Shown here piece by piece: positions 1-9,690 of a DNA stretch of 64,000 nt. Within the stretch, counting starts at the first letter, position 1. Each line of letters starts with the position of its first letter. The position numbers and the translations under genes were made by a program. Where the stretch lies: positions 96,968,001 through 97,032,000 of the forward strand of contig OZ231126.1 in the NCBI GenBank assembly GCA_965153355.1, in the 5' to 3' direction. The stretch is from Flaccisagitta enflata. Lineage: Eukaryota > Chaetognatha > Sagittoidea > Aphragmophora. The notes beneath the pieces are model-generated. The model did no database searches, had not been told where the DNA came from, and saw only the letters and a list, made by a program, of their open reading frames with translations.

Positions 1-470
1 GCTACCCCCGCCTCCGCAACTTCCGCCCCCCCCCTTCCTCTGCCTCAACTTCCCCCACTCCCACTTATTCCTCTCCCACCACCTCCGCCTGTTCCATCCC
101 GTCACTGTTTCTTGTCTTTCTTATGTACTCAATCTATTCAAATTATTGCTCCTGTACCACGCGAATAAAGAAGAGAAGAAGCACTTCAACAAGCATCTCA
201 AACGGTTAAGAAACTAGAGCTCTGCAAAGAGGAGCACTATTTACATATTTAGTTAAAATGCATTTTTTTCATAGTATAGGGATTGCAAAACTGAATAGCC
301 AACATTTTTACTAAAACTAATTCCATTCCTAAACAAAAAGAAATAGGATTACCAGATTGGCGCCAAATGAAAGTATTTTCTTTCTTATTGATTCGCGTAG
401 TATATAGTAAACTGGCCTCATTCTAGATCGAATTCACTCGATCTCTTTTGTGTAAACACATGATTTAGAT
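1..470. other. Non-coding start of window
   Basis: No gene seen. Bases 1-110 are pyrimidine-rich and resemble the reverse complement of the GGGAG minisatellite at 5048-5330. The remainder is ordinary AT-rich sequence with no clear repeat. Confidence 0.5.
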
Positions 471-492
471 TTGAGTTTTTGTTTCATTTGTT

Positions 493-575
493 GTTGCGGA
501 CATGCAACTCTAAAAGAGGCTTTGTCCGTCCGTTGGTCCGTTGGTCTGTCAGCACGAGTCAAAAAGTGGGAAAAT
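493..575 (-). mobile_element. HINE-like element, sub-type B, 3' end fragment
   Basis: The hairpin GTTGCGGACATGCAAC (493-508) is followed by TCTAAAAGAGG and a GTCC/GTTG tetranucleotide run, the standard 3' terminus of this family in reverse orientation. The 5' terminus is not found nearby: a CTT-rich tract (576-664) and another element follow directly. The copy is truncated or interrupted. Confidence 0.6.
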
Positions 576-664
576 TTCTTCTTTCTTCTCTTCTTCTTCT
601 TCTTCTTCTTCTTCTTCTTCTTCTTTCCTCATCCCTCTTCTTTTTCTTTTCTTTTTTTTTTCTT
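576..664. repeat. (CTT)n / polypyrimidine tract
   Basis: A run of TTC/CTT units followed by a T-rich tract. It yields phenylalanine-, leucine- or serine-rich ORFs in the three forward frames, which are artefacts of the repeat. Confidence 0.9.
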
Positions 665-1003
665 GGGGAGCGATGACCTGCTTTCACACGTATGGGATTT
701 CTCCTTCTTTCTCTCCCCACCCCTCAAATCCCAGTCTCGAGGACCAAATTCCAGTCTCGAGGCTCAAATCCCAGTTTTGAGGCCCACATCCCAGCCTCAA
801 GGTCCAAATCCTAGCCTCAAGAATTTGAGGGGGGGAGGGACGGAGGAGGAGGAGGAGGAGGAGAAGGAGAAATTCCCCTATATGTGTGAAAGCATAGGTC
901 ATCGACCCCTTTGGGGCCGCTGCCCTGCACCCCCCTCAACTTCAACCACAACCTACTTAGGCAGGGCACGGGTACTGCTGACCATCTAACGCTTTTGCGA
1001 CTA
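665..1003 (-). mobile_element. Palindromic-family element (TAGTCGCAAAAGCG type)
   Basis: Read on the minus strand it begins TAGTCGCAAAAGCGTTAGAT at 1003, as does the element at 53585. It has a GGGCAGCGGCCCC core (about 905-930) and inverted arms at 668-704 and 866-903 sharing GATGACC, GCTTTCACAC and GGGATTTCTCC-like blocks. Between the arms is a ~19-20-bp tandem of the type TCCCAGTCTCGAGG. There is no coding capacity. It belongs with the elements at 3642, 31985 and 53585. Confidence 0.6.
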
Positions 1004-1196
1004 TTCCTCCTCTTCTTCTCCTCCTCTAGCGATGATAAAAGCAATGAAACATCGATACTTTAAATGACTAAGAAAGAAAATGGTCAGATCGTAGTTAACT
1101 TAAAGTGACCATGACTAAAATCGAGGCAGCGGTAAGCGGCAACAATTATTGATTCTTTCAGTCATTGAAAAATTTGTCGATGAAGGAATAATGGAA

Positions 1197-1228
1197 ACAA
1201 CAAGAGCAACAACAATAACAACAACAAT

Positions 1229-1293
<65 letters not shown>

Positions 1294-1345
1294 AAAGTAC
1301 AATAACAACAACAAATACAAAAACAACAACAAAAACAGCAACAAC
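1197..1345 (+). repeat. (AAC)n microsatellite
   Basis: Near-perfect CAA repeat with a few interruptions. It explains the poly-Thr ORF on + and the poly-Val and poly-Leu ORFs on -. Confidence 0.95.
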
Positions 1346-1495
1346 GGTGGCTTTAGAACTAGTCAAAATTACCAAATCCATTTCAATTATTTTTACACTT
1401 CTGCCTCTATTTTCTGAAATTATTATTCTCACAAGATTGCTCTGTCTCCCGTTTCTCCCCATTTCATACGTAAGGAATTGAATTCTTTGAATACC

Positions 1496-1926
1496 AGCAA
1501 GGTAGGATACACAGTAGGATACCTCAGTTGTGTGCGGGTGGGTAGGAGGTTACTTGATCATTTGGGCAGGAGTAGTGAGGCCAAAGCCCAAAAAAGTCAA
1601 GTGTGATGGACGGACGGATGGACATACCGACAGATGAACAGACCGACGGAAGGATGGATGGATGGAAGGATGGACGGACAGACGGAAAGACCAACAGATG
1701 AACAGACCAACAGATGGATGGACGGATGGACGGACAGACAAATGGACGGATGGACGGACAGATGAACAAAAGGACAGACGGACGGATGGACGGACAGATG
1801 GATGGATGGATGGATGGATTGATGGACGGATGGATGAATGGATGGATAAAAGGATGGATGGATGGATTGACGGATGGACGGAGGAATGAACAAAGCGGGC
1901 TGTAGAGTCGCATGGCACGCGACAAA
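1496..1926 (+). mobile_element. HINE-like element, sub-type A, expanded tetranucleotide core
   Basis: The 5' end is AGCAAGGTAGGATACACAG, then the subterminal motif TTGTGTGC followed by GGGTGGG. The core is dominated by ~250 bp of GGAC/GGAT/GACA units (1610-1885), an expansion of the short array seen in other copies. The 3' end is GCGGGCTGTAGA and the hairpin GTCGCATGGCACGCGAC (1907-1923) with an A-run. The long 'PSVRPSI'-type ORFs on both strands are translations of this array. Confidence 0.75.
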
Positions 1927-1928
1927 AA

Positions 1929-2102
1929 ATGCTATTGGTTTTGATGACATTTCTTCGCGACTTTCTTTACATATCATCGGGAAAAAAGTCGAAGTCAGTC
2001 TTCGACTTTTTGACATATTCGAAAGAAACAGGGTTTTCTTTTTCTTATGCGGAAGTTGTGGCTCTCCTAAGGGCGAATGAGCCCTCCAATGAAATTGATA
2101 GG
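1929..2102 (+). CDS. Candidate internal exon with consensus donor
   Basis: The frame is open from 1929 to a strong donor (AGG then GTAAGT, exon end 2102, phase 0). The last ~20 codons read YAEVVALLRANEPSNEIDR, which has the composition of real coding sequence. The true 5' boundary is unclear. In-frame AG acceptors occur near 1990-2002 (GTCGAAGTCAG), and the exon lies only a few bases after a HINE-like copy, so part of its upstream sequence may be lost or belong to the element. No family recognised. Joining it directly to the exon at 7461 would meet a stop, so intermediate exons would be needed. Confidence 0.35.
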
Positions 2103-2270
2103 GTAAGTTAATTTGATAATTCTCTTTCTTTTGGCGCCAAGCAGAATGCTCTACGACTAATACTTTTTGCGCTATGATTTTTTAAACATTTATTTACGAA
2201 AAATTCAAATGAAATTTTTTTTTTTTTCGATTTTGTGTTTGATCAATAAAGAAGTGTATTTATGTTTACT

Positions 2271-2805
2271 TGAGCATGCAAATACAAGAAAATATGTTTA
2301 TGAGCACAGCTGCTCATCTGTGAGGGCATTTTTGAGCATTTTAGCTCATTTAGCTCACTTAGCTCAGTCTGTTCTTTCTGATTTCAAATATGATAAATGA
2401 ATAAATATTTTCAAACTTGTTAAAGTAAGCAAATAAAAAAACATGTCAGTGAGCAGAGCTGCTCATCTGTGAGGGCGTTTTCAAGTATTCTAGCTCATTT
2501 AGCTAATTTAGCTTGCGCTTTTTCTCTGATTTTAAACCGGATAAATAAATTAATGTTTTGACTTAAGCATGCAAATACAAGAAAGCATGTCAGTGAGCAA
2601 AGCTGGTTGTCTGGTTGAATCATTTTGATTATTTTAGCTCATCTAGCTCATTTGGCTCAGTCCTATTTTTCTCTGATTTTCAGCGCAGTCAATACATACA
2701 ATTGCTTTTAATTTGATCTAACAAAATTTCAATGACTGAAGATGGTGAAAAGTGACCAATGCTTACGACTTTTTTCCTCACGGCGACAGCCGCCATTACT
2801 GGTAG
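2271..2805 (+). repeat. Tandem ~150-bp GAGCATGCAAATACAAG repeat with unique tail
   Basis: Three units start near 2271, 2419 and 2561. Each contains GAGCATGCAAATACAAG, an ACATGTCAGTGAGC box, repeated TAGCTCA motifs and TTTTTCTCTGATTTTC. A shared tail ends in CCTCACGGCGACAGCCGCC. A one-unit copy with the same tail lies at 6713-6962, so unit plus tail form one dispersed element family. No coding capacity. Confidence 0.7.
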
Positions 2806-2951
2806 ATTTATCCATAACAATTGAAACGGTTCCTTCCTTTTTGAAAAAAATAATAGTCATACCTCTTTTTTGTTTGACATATGACCTTGCTGTGTGGGTA
2901 GGTCAGTCGATCCGTCTGTCTATAAAATTTTTGAATTCCTAACAGTTTTTT

Positions 2952-3222
2952 GTTGCGGGCACGCAACTCTATAACAGGCTTCGTCCGTCTGTCCGTCCGT
3001 TGGTCCGTCAGCACAAGTCGGAAAGTGGGACAACGTGCATCTTGGAACCTTAATGTGTATTTATCTGTGTTGGGAAGGGGGTTGGGTGGGGCGTTGTGTG
3101 TGGATGAGGGTTGGCCATCCCAGCCCACCTGTCTGCAACAGTATTGTGAGCCCGCGTCACTTGTTGCATTACTTCTTCTGCCCAACCGTCCGTGACTGGA
3201 TTGCCGTGTACTCGGCCTTGTT
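2952..3222 (-). mobile_element. HINE-like element, sub-type B
   Basis: Reverse orientation. Hairpin GTTGCGGGCACGCAAC (2952-2967), TCTATAACAGG, tetranucleotide GTCC/GTCT run, and the other end with CCGTCCGTGAC then GCCGTGTACTCGGCCTTGTT (to 3222). Complete at both ends; no ORF of note. Confidence 0.75.
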
Positions 3223-3641
3223 AAATTGGATCCAGGCAATTACAGGCCTGATAACTATGGCAAAGAAAAGAACGAAACAACATGTTTTTCAGTATTTTAC
3301 ACCCAAGCAATGAGAAAAACATAGGCTCTGCGAAAGATCTTTCAAATGAGACCTTGCTGGATGTCCTAGCTTTATCCGTTTAGAAATGGCATTGGGATGA
3401 AGACAGGTAGTCAGGAATTGGAAAAGCCCATTAAAGGATCATCATGCTTTTAGTTTGTTGTTACATAAAAACTAAACGCATTGAGTTAAGAATTCGTTCT
3501 TGGCACCATTTTAAAGAAAACTTGAAGCTCTTTAATTTTGTCATGGATATCAAGTAGCTGTGACAATTCTGAGTTGCACTATAAATAAAAACGTTGAAAC
3601 TAAAATTAATAGTAGGAAACAGGTCGCCCAAGGGCAATATG
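3223..3641. other. Non-coding AT-rich stretch
   Basis: No exon with convincing splice sites or recognisable repeat was seen. Confidence 0.4.
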
Positions 3642-4286
3642 TGGTCAGCGATACCCGTTGCCCTGCTTTGAGTGATTGTGAATTGGAGTAAGGGGAAGCA
3701 GGGCAGCGGCCCCGAAGGGGACGAAGTCCTGAAGAACACAGGGGGACTTCTGCCTGAAGAAGTGGATAAAATGCTATGGAGGGCTTACTGAAGGTCTCCA
3801 AGAGCCTAAACTGAGGCCCAAGAAGGCTGCTATAAGGCTTCAGAATGCCAATTGGAAGCTTTACAGGGCTGACTTGAGGCTTGAGAGAGCTGGATTAGGC
3901 CTTGAAAGGTCAGAGGACTGATTTGAAACCTGAGAGCAGTAAATTGAGGCATAGATAGCTGATTTGAGGCCTGAGAGGCCTAATTTGAGGCCTAAGAGGA
4001 CTAATTTGAAGCCTGAGAGGCCAGGTTTGAGCCAGGAGAAGCCTAATTTGAGGCCTGAGAGGCTAGGTTTGAGGCCTGAGAGGTTGGATTTGAGGCCTGG
4101 GAGGCCGGATTTGAGGCCTGAGAGGCTGGATTTGAGGTCTGAGAGGCTGGATTTGAGGTCTGAGAGGCCAGATTTGAGGCCTGAGAGGCCTGATGAGGGG
4201 GGGACGCACGCACGTACGAACGAACGAACGAACGAACGAGTCCCCCTGTGTTCTACAGGACTTCATCCCCTTCAGGGCCGCTGCCC
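3642..4286 (+). mobile_element. Palindromic-family element with 21-bp minisatellite core
   Basis: It starts GGTCAGCGATACCCGTTGCC. Arm 1 (3698-3750) reads GCAGGGCAGCGGCCCCGAAG then GGGACGAAGTCCTGAAGAAC. Arm 2 (4236-4286) is its inverse. Between them lies a ~21-bp tandem (GAGGCCTGAGAGGCTGGATT, 3960-4198), read as a seven-residue RPERLDL repeat, and an (ACGA)n microsatellite at 4208-4238. The inverted ends, minisatellite and tetranucleotide together parallel the HINE-like elements. Confidence 0.65.
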
Positions 4287-4700
4287 AAAAAAGCCAAAAT
4301 TTGCCTTTTTTTTCAGCCTTTTTTCAATCAGTGATATTTTTTCTTCAATCTGACGCCATTTCCAAACAAAAAAAGCTACTGAGACCAGCAATGTCGCATT
4401 TGGAAGATTTTTCGAAAATCGTTCAAACGGTCATAGATTTTCTTTAGTTCAAGCCTTTGGTTTGGCAGAAATAAGAAGAACAAGTTGTTTGGTTTTTTTC
4501 TTTGCCATAGTTACTATTACTGTCTACGATTCTAGAGCATGCGATACATTCTCAACTTAGGGCATAATTTGAAAAACGCGGTCTGTCATTTGAAAACCAG
4601 TTGGACTTTCGATTTGGCTTTTCCACCAACTCTTGATTAATTGGTCTCAATGATTTTATCGAAGGATTTTTTATGTCCAGTTCGCAATAAAAAAAAATCA
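4287..4700. other. Non-coding stretch
   Basis: AT-rich. No gene or clear repeat was seen. Confidence 0.4.
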
Positions 4701-4705
4701 TCCAT

Positions 4706-4731
4706 TCATTTTTTCAACAACAACAACAACG

Positions 4732-4771
<40 letters not shown>

Positions 4772-4784
4772 CGACAACGACAAT

Positions 4785-4819
<35 letters not shown>

Positions 4820-4842
4820 CCACAAAAACAATAACAACAACC
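4706..4842 (+). repeat. (AAC)n microsatellite
   Basis: CAA repeat with GAC and ATA interruptions. It accounts for the poly-Asn and poly-Leu ORFs. Confidence 0.95.
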
Positions 4843-5047
4843 GTGAAATGAATAAAAAGATGAGAAAAATGAAGGGAGAAATGAACAGAGAAAACAATGA
4901 GTAACTAGGTGACGTTGATTCTTTCCCCCAAACTTCTGTGGACCTAGGATCTTTGATTTTTCCTATGTAGCGTGCTTTAGGTGACATATTGACTGATACC
5001 CGAGTGGTTCCAATTGCCATTATTCGCCGCTCTTTCTTAGCCCTCAC

Positions 5048-5330
5048 ATTGCGAGTGCGAGAGGAGCGGGAGCGGAAGTTGCGGAAGCGGGAGGAGCGGG
5101 AGTTGCGGGAGCGGGAGGAGCGGGAGGAGCGGGAGTTGCGGGAGCGGGAGGAGCGGGAGTTGCGGGAGGAGCGGAGTTGCGGGAGTGGGAGGAGCGGGAG
5201 TTGCGGGAGCGGGAGTTGCGGGAGCGGGAGGAGCGGGAGTAGGAGGAGCAAGAGGAGCGGGATAGGCGGAATAGCCGGATGGGCGGAATAGCGGGAGGGC
5301 AGGAGTAGCAGCAGTGGGGGAGAGCATGAT
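5048..5330 (+). repeat. GGGAGC/GGGAGTTGC minisatellite
   Basis: Short G-rich units (GCGGGAGGAGC, GGGAGTTGCGG) repeated irregularly. No TATA-like or other promoter motif stands out. The Pro/Ala/Leu-rich and Arg/Glu-rich ORFs here are repeat translations. A diverged complement of the same composition opens the window. Confidence 0.85.
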
Positions 5331-5611
5331 TGGCGGGAGAGTTGGAGAGTGGGAGAGGTTGAAGATTGTGAGTAGCTGGAAAGAGGAAGTTGCAGAAGAG
5401 GCGGGAATTACAGAAGAGGAGTAGGGGAATGGCAAGGGAGAGGTTGGAGGAAATAAATGGAGAGGAATGGACTATTTGCCGGGAATAAAGGAGTGGGAAG
5501 CCAAAAGTGGCTGGAGAGATAGCCGGGATTGAAAGTCTAGCGGGAGTAGCATATTGCCGCATTGGTTACACCTAAGAATTTGGGTAGGCCACAAACTGAC
5601 CAAGGGTGAGG

Positions 5612-5905
5612 TATGCTATCCTGGGCTTCAAGGTATGCCATCCTGGACTTCAAGATATGCCATCCTGGACTTCAAGATATGCCATCCTGGACTAAAAGGT
5701 ATGCCATCATGGACTTCAAGATATGCCATCCTGGACTTCAAGATATGCCATCCTGGACTTCAAGGTATGCCATCATGGACTTCAAGGTATGCCATCATGG
5801 ACTTCAAGGTATGCAATCATGGACTTCAAGGTATGCCATCATGGACTTCAAGGTATGCCATCATGGACTTCAAGGTATGCCATCATAAATTTCAAGATAT
5901 GTAAT
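5612..5905 (+). repeat. 22-bp tandem array (copy 1, + orientation)
   Basis: About 13 copies of ATGCCATCATGGACTTCAAG plus GT, with a CCTGGACTTCAAGATATGCC variant in the first half. The unit length is not a multiple of three, so all three + frames stay open with the same 22-residue peptide repeat in register shifts. An inverted array of the same unit is at 60385-60716. Confidence 0.95.
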
Positions 5906-5956
5906 CATGGATATGCGTTGCGTCGCGTCGCGTTTGCGCGACAAGAAAGCTTCAAT

Positions 5957-5987
5957 AATTACAGTCCCACGCCGTGGGACTGTAATT
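5957..5987. repeat. Perfect 31-bp palindrome
   Basis: AATTACAGTCCCACG, a single central C, then the exact reverse complement CGTGGGACTGTAATT. A T-run follows. No flanking gene explains it. Confidence 0.9.
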
Positions 5988-6372
5988 TTTTTTGCTTTTA
6001 ATTGTCAAATGTCCTTTTCAACTATAAATTGTAAGGAGTAACAGGATTTGTATAAAAAGTGGTAGTTAAACCTTTAAACATTTATCAAAATTCTTAAAGT
6101 TAACGTAACAATTCTTACCTCCTAACATACTAAAAATGTTTCATCTAACATTTTTTCTTCTATGTGATTTGTAGTTAACACATTAAAAAAACCTGTATTA
6201 GACTAGGGCTACTGACAATTTTTCATGATCTAGGGTTATGTCCTACACGGCGTGTCCGGATATCATCAGGAAAAGGAATTCTCAGACTCGCTCGACCGAA
6301 CGGCGAACAGCGAAAGGCGGTCATTTCTAAGATAACGTCGACAATGAGGAAGGTGAACGGCGACAATGAGGA

Positions 6373-6373
<1 letters not shown>

Positions 6374-6467
<94 letters not shown>
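6374..6467 (+). repeat. (GA)n microsatellite
   Basis: Pure GA run of ~47 units. It follows two GGCGACAATGAGGAAGG copies and GAACGGCGAACAGCG motifs of the CGGCGAA class also seen at 49.7 and 55.8-56.1 kb. Confidence 0.95.
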
Positions 6468-6468
<1 letters not shown>

Positions 6469-6712
6469 AGGCATAAATAGTCAAACACGTTACAGACCCA
6501 TACACTGAGGGCGTTTCTAGTGGCGACAACAAGCGTAATTGTTCCCGTTAATCGCGTTTTCAGTGTAAATACATATTTATGAATTTCAACAATCCCATAA
6601 GGATGTGAACAAAGTGAGTGAGCAATTCTGTGAATGGATCGAGAGAAGGATGTGTAATGTGTAGCGAATTTAAGGGCTCCGTCCATCGGTCTGTTGTGTT
6701 TTGTTACATGTC

Positions 6713-6960
6713 TGAGCATGTAAATACAAAAAACATGTCAGTGAGTGTAGCTGATCTGCTGGTTGAATGATTTTGAGTGTTTTAGCTAATCTAGCTCATT
6801 TGACCAAATTCTATTTTTCTCTAATTTTCAGTGCAATCAATTCATAAAATAACTCTTGATTTGATCTACCAAATAAAAAAATTTGCAGTGACTAAAGATA
6901 AAAATTTAATGAAAAGTGATCAATGCTACTTTTTTCCTCACGGTGACAGCCGCTATTATT
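6713..6960 (+). repeat. Single-unit copy of the 2271-2805 repeat
   Basis: Shares GCATGTAAATACAA, ACATGTCAGTGAG, GGTTGAAT and the tail ending in CCTCACGGTGACAGCCGC with the array at 2.3-2.8 kb. A minimal HINE-like element abuts its end. Confidence 0.65.
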
Positions 6961-7078
6961 GGTGTACCAAAGCACCTCTTTAACTGGCTGTGTCCGTCGG
7001 TCTGTCAGTCTGTCTTTCGGTAACGCATTCGTTCAACGATCCATACGGCGCACCGTATTGGCCTACTTGGCCTTGTTT
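6961..7078 (-). mobile_element. Minimal HINE-like element, sub-type E
   Basis: Only ~118 bp. Reverse orientation: hairpin GGTGTACCAAAGCACC (6961-6976), GTCCGTCGGTCTGTC array, then CGGCGCACCG and GGCCTACTTGGCCTTGTTT. The motif GGCGCACC is the complement of the sub-type E 5' motif GGTGCGCC. Both ends are present with almost no core. Confidence 0.7.
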
Positions 7079-7093
7079 AATCATAATTTAATA

Positions 7094-7290
7094 AAGCAAG
7101 GCCTGATACACGGCTACCCTAGTCACGTGCAGGTGGGCAGGAGCAGTGCTGGAGAAGGTCACTAGGGTATCTGGGTAGGAGCCGTATGCTCAAAAAGCTC
7201 AAAAACGTTAAAAAGTAAAAATGGGACCAACCGACCGACCGACCGACCGATATAGCGGGGTGTAGACTTGTGTAGCACGCGACTAAAATT
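7094..7290 (+). mobile_element. HINE-like element, sub-type A
   Basis: 5' CAAGGCCTGATACACGGC then the motif GTCACGTGC and AGGTGGGC; core with GGGCAGGAGCAG; GACC array at 7205-7250; 3' hairpin ending GTAGCACGCGACT and AAAA. It sits directly after the minimal element above. Confidence 0.75.
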
Positions 7291-7460
7291 GTTTATAACT
7301 ACAAAACTATTACGGTACAAATCTTGAAATTTTAAAGATAACATGTTCCCGACATAAGGCCCACCTATAAAAAATCAAGTTTATAGGACGATATGAGGGG
7401 ATGATATTTCGTATCGTGTTATGTAATTGCCATTAACAATTGTATCATCTCCATTTTCAG

Positions 7461-7600
7461 CTATACCCGCGGATACTGAATCTCAGATGCAGTCTTCGTT
7501 TGCGCCACTGTCTGTACTGATTCAGCCTCAATCAGTTAACGAACACATTGGGATAGTGATTTCAAGGATGAGGAGGAACATCGATCCATTAACAATCTGA
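7461..7600 (+). CDS. Candidate terminal exon
   Basis: The acceptor CTCCATTTTCAG ends at 7460 and has a good pyrimidine tract. After two phase bases (CT) the frame is open for 45 codons to a TGA at 7598-7600. The peptide (IPADTESQMQ... ending RRNIDPLTI) has balanced composition and lies in unique sequence, unlike the repeat ORFs around it. It needs a phase-1 upstream exon, which I did not find. No family recognised. A chance ORF cannot be excluded. Confidence 0.35.
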
Positions 7601-8223
7601 CTTATTGTCCAGGAGATAATGCTTTAAAGTTTTGTCGTTTGAAAACCTGGTTTAATACGTTGGTACTTTATAGTGTTGACATTACGCTCTCTTCTGACCT
7701 ATGCAGTCTAAATCGCATTTGTTTGCATTTGAAGGGAAAGTGACCCTAATCATATCGACCTTTTGTTGCTTGCAAATTATTTCAAAATTTTACTCGACGT
7801 CGTTTCATAACTTATGTCTCGGGTGGAAATCATTTAGATTAGATAATCAACTTTTCAGCATTTAGCTTATATATCTCTTTTGGTCCTCATTCAAATTTCA
7901 ACTAAAACATTTCGAATTAGTTTTGATCCTGCTTTGTTCTTTCAGCATTTAGCTCATCAATGTTTTTGTCCTCATTCATATTTCAATAAAAAAAATCTCA
8001 AATAAATTTTGGTCCTAGTTTGATGTTGCCAATTCAGGGTGTGTCAACATGCAAAAAGTCGTTTGATCAGCTCATCATAAGCAGGGAAAATAAAAACACT
8101 TATTATAACTTATAATCAATATTTTGTAATTCAAAAAATACTTTAATTATTTTTGTAAATCTCAATCATGTTCCATTTTTATAGCACATGAAAAGATTGA
8201 CAAAAAATCGGAACAATATCTGG
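7601..8223. other. AT-rich non-coding stretch
   Basis: No gene. It contains diverged duplicated phrases (TTTCAGCATTTAGCT, GGTCCTCATTCA, near 7850-7990). It leads into the proposed 5' end of the giant composite element. Confidence 0.4.
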
Positions 8224-8398
8224 GTCCGCGACGGAGGGTGGTTAAAGATCACCAATTCCATAAGATCGCTATCACCAAATGATCGCTAACTCTGTAAATT
8301 CGCTAAAACTATAAGGCTTACATTTAGAGTCTCCATAAAAAGTTTTATGCAAATCCATTGAAAAATGGCAAAGTTATGCACGTTTTTCACTTTAAGGC

Positions 8399-8945
8399 TA
8401 GTAGGGTGGTTGGGTGGTAGGCTGGTTTGGATAAATAGTGTGCATATGTTGAGTTCTTCCATTTAGAGACTCCATATCAAGTTTCAACCAAATTGGTGGA
8501 AAAATGTCCAATTTATGCAAGTTTGTTACTTTTAGAACAGTAAGTTGGGTGGTAGGTCGGTTTGGCCGGTTAGCATACTCAAACGTAAATGAATCACATA
8601 CATATGTTGAGTCCTTCCATTCAGAGACTCCATACCAAATTTCAACCAAATCGGTTGAAAAATACCAAAGTTATGCACGTTTTTCACTTTTAGGCCGGTA
8701 GGCTGGTTGGGTGGTAGGCTGGTTTGACAGGATAAATAGTGTGCATATGTTGAGTTCTTCTATTTAGAGACTCCATACCAAGTTTCAACCAAATTGGTTG
8801 AAAAAAGTAAAAGTTATGCAAGTTTTTCACTTTTAGGCAGATAGGCTAGTTGGGTGGTAGGTCGGTTTGGCCGGTCAGCATGCTCAAATGCATATAAATC
8901 ACATATGTTGAGTCCTTCCATTTAGAGACTCCATACCAAATTTCA
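8399..8945 (+). repeat. ~150-bp tandem repeat (AACCAAATCGGTTGAAAAAT class)
   Basis: Four units starting near 8399, 8541, 8700 and 8846. Each has GTTGAGTCCTTCCATTTAGA, CAAATTTCAACCAAATCGG, AAAGTTATGCACGTTTTTCA and a GGTTGGGTGGTAGGCTGGTT block. Relatives occur at 20318-20400, 47490-47720 and 49040-49320 (minus). Confidence 0.85.
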
Positions 8946-8999
8946 ACCAAAAACCTCATTTTTCTCAAACCATTTCGGCGTGTCGGATTTTTGCGGAAA

Positions 9000-9690
9000 A
9001 GTTGGAGGAACAGTTCCTCCAAACTGGAGGGGAATTTGGAGGGGATTTTGGAGGGGATTTTGGAGAGGAATTTGGAGAGGAATTTGGAGGGGATTTTGGA
9101 GGGGATTTTGGAGGGGATTTTGGAGGGGAATTTTGGAGGAACTCACACTATATCTCTTTCTGAGTTCCTCCAAAAAAAAAAATGGAATGGTTGGGGCTTA
9201 TTGGCTCGGGTTTAATAGGGGATTTAGAGATGATATTTTATCATTTGATCATTATAGCAGTTTGGAGGATCTGTTCCTCCAATTTGGAGGGGATTTTGGA
9301 GGGGATTTTGGAGGGGATTTTGGAGGGGATTTTGGAGGGGATTTTGGAGGGGAATTTTGGAGGAACTCACACTATATCTCTTTCTGAGTTCCTCCAAAAA
9401 AAAATTGGAATGGTTGGGGCTTATTGGCTGGGGTTTAATAGGGGATTTAGAGATGATATTTGATCATTCTAGCAGTTTGGAGGATCTGTTCCTCCAATTT
9501 GGAGGAACTAGGAGGGGATTTGGAGGGATTTGGAGGATTTGGAGGATTTGGAGGGGAATTTGGGAGGAATTTGAGGGGATTTGGAGGGATTTGAGGGATT
9601 TTGGAGGGATTTTGGAGGGGAATTTGGAGGATTTGGAGGGGAATTTGTTGGGGAATTTTGGAGGAACTCTCACTATATCTCTTTCTGGTT
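9000..9690 (+). repeat. GGAGG hairpin array, cluster 1
   Basis: Larger units carry a 14-bp stem (TTTTGGAGGAACTC ... GAGTTCCTCCAAAA), the block TGGTTGGGGCTTATTGGCT, a second hairpin GGAGGATCTGTTCCTCC, and a variable run of 12-bp GGGGATTTTGGA units. The Gly/Phe/Trp-rich and Pro/Lys/Ser-rich ORFs are repeat translations. Confidence 0.9.

Noticed and set aside
1149-1481. Poly-Thr ORF and overlapping poly-Val/Leu ORFs
   Set aside because: Direct translation of the (AAC)n microsatellite; open in several frames on both strands.
1524-2016. Long '[10 protein letters not shown]' ORFs on minus and 'DGRMDGQ' ORFs on plus
   Set aside because: Translation of the tetranucleotide array of a HINE-like element; open in several frames on both strands.
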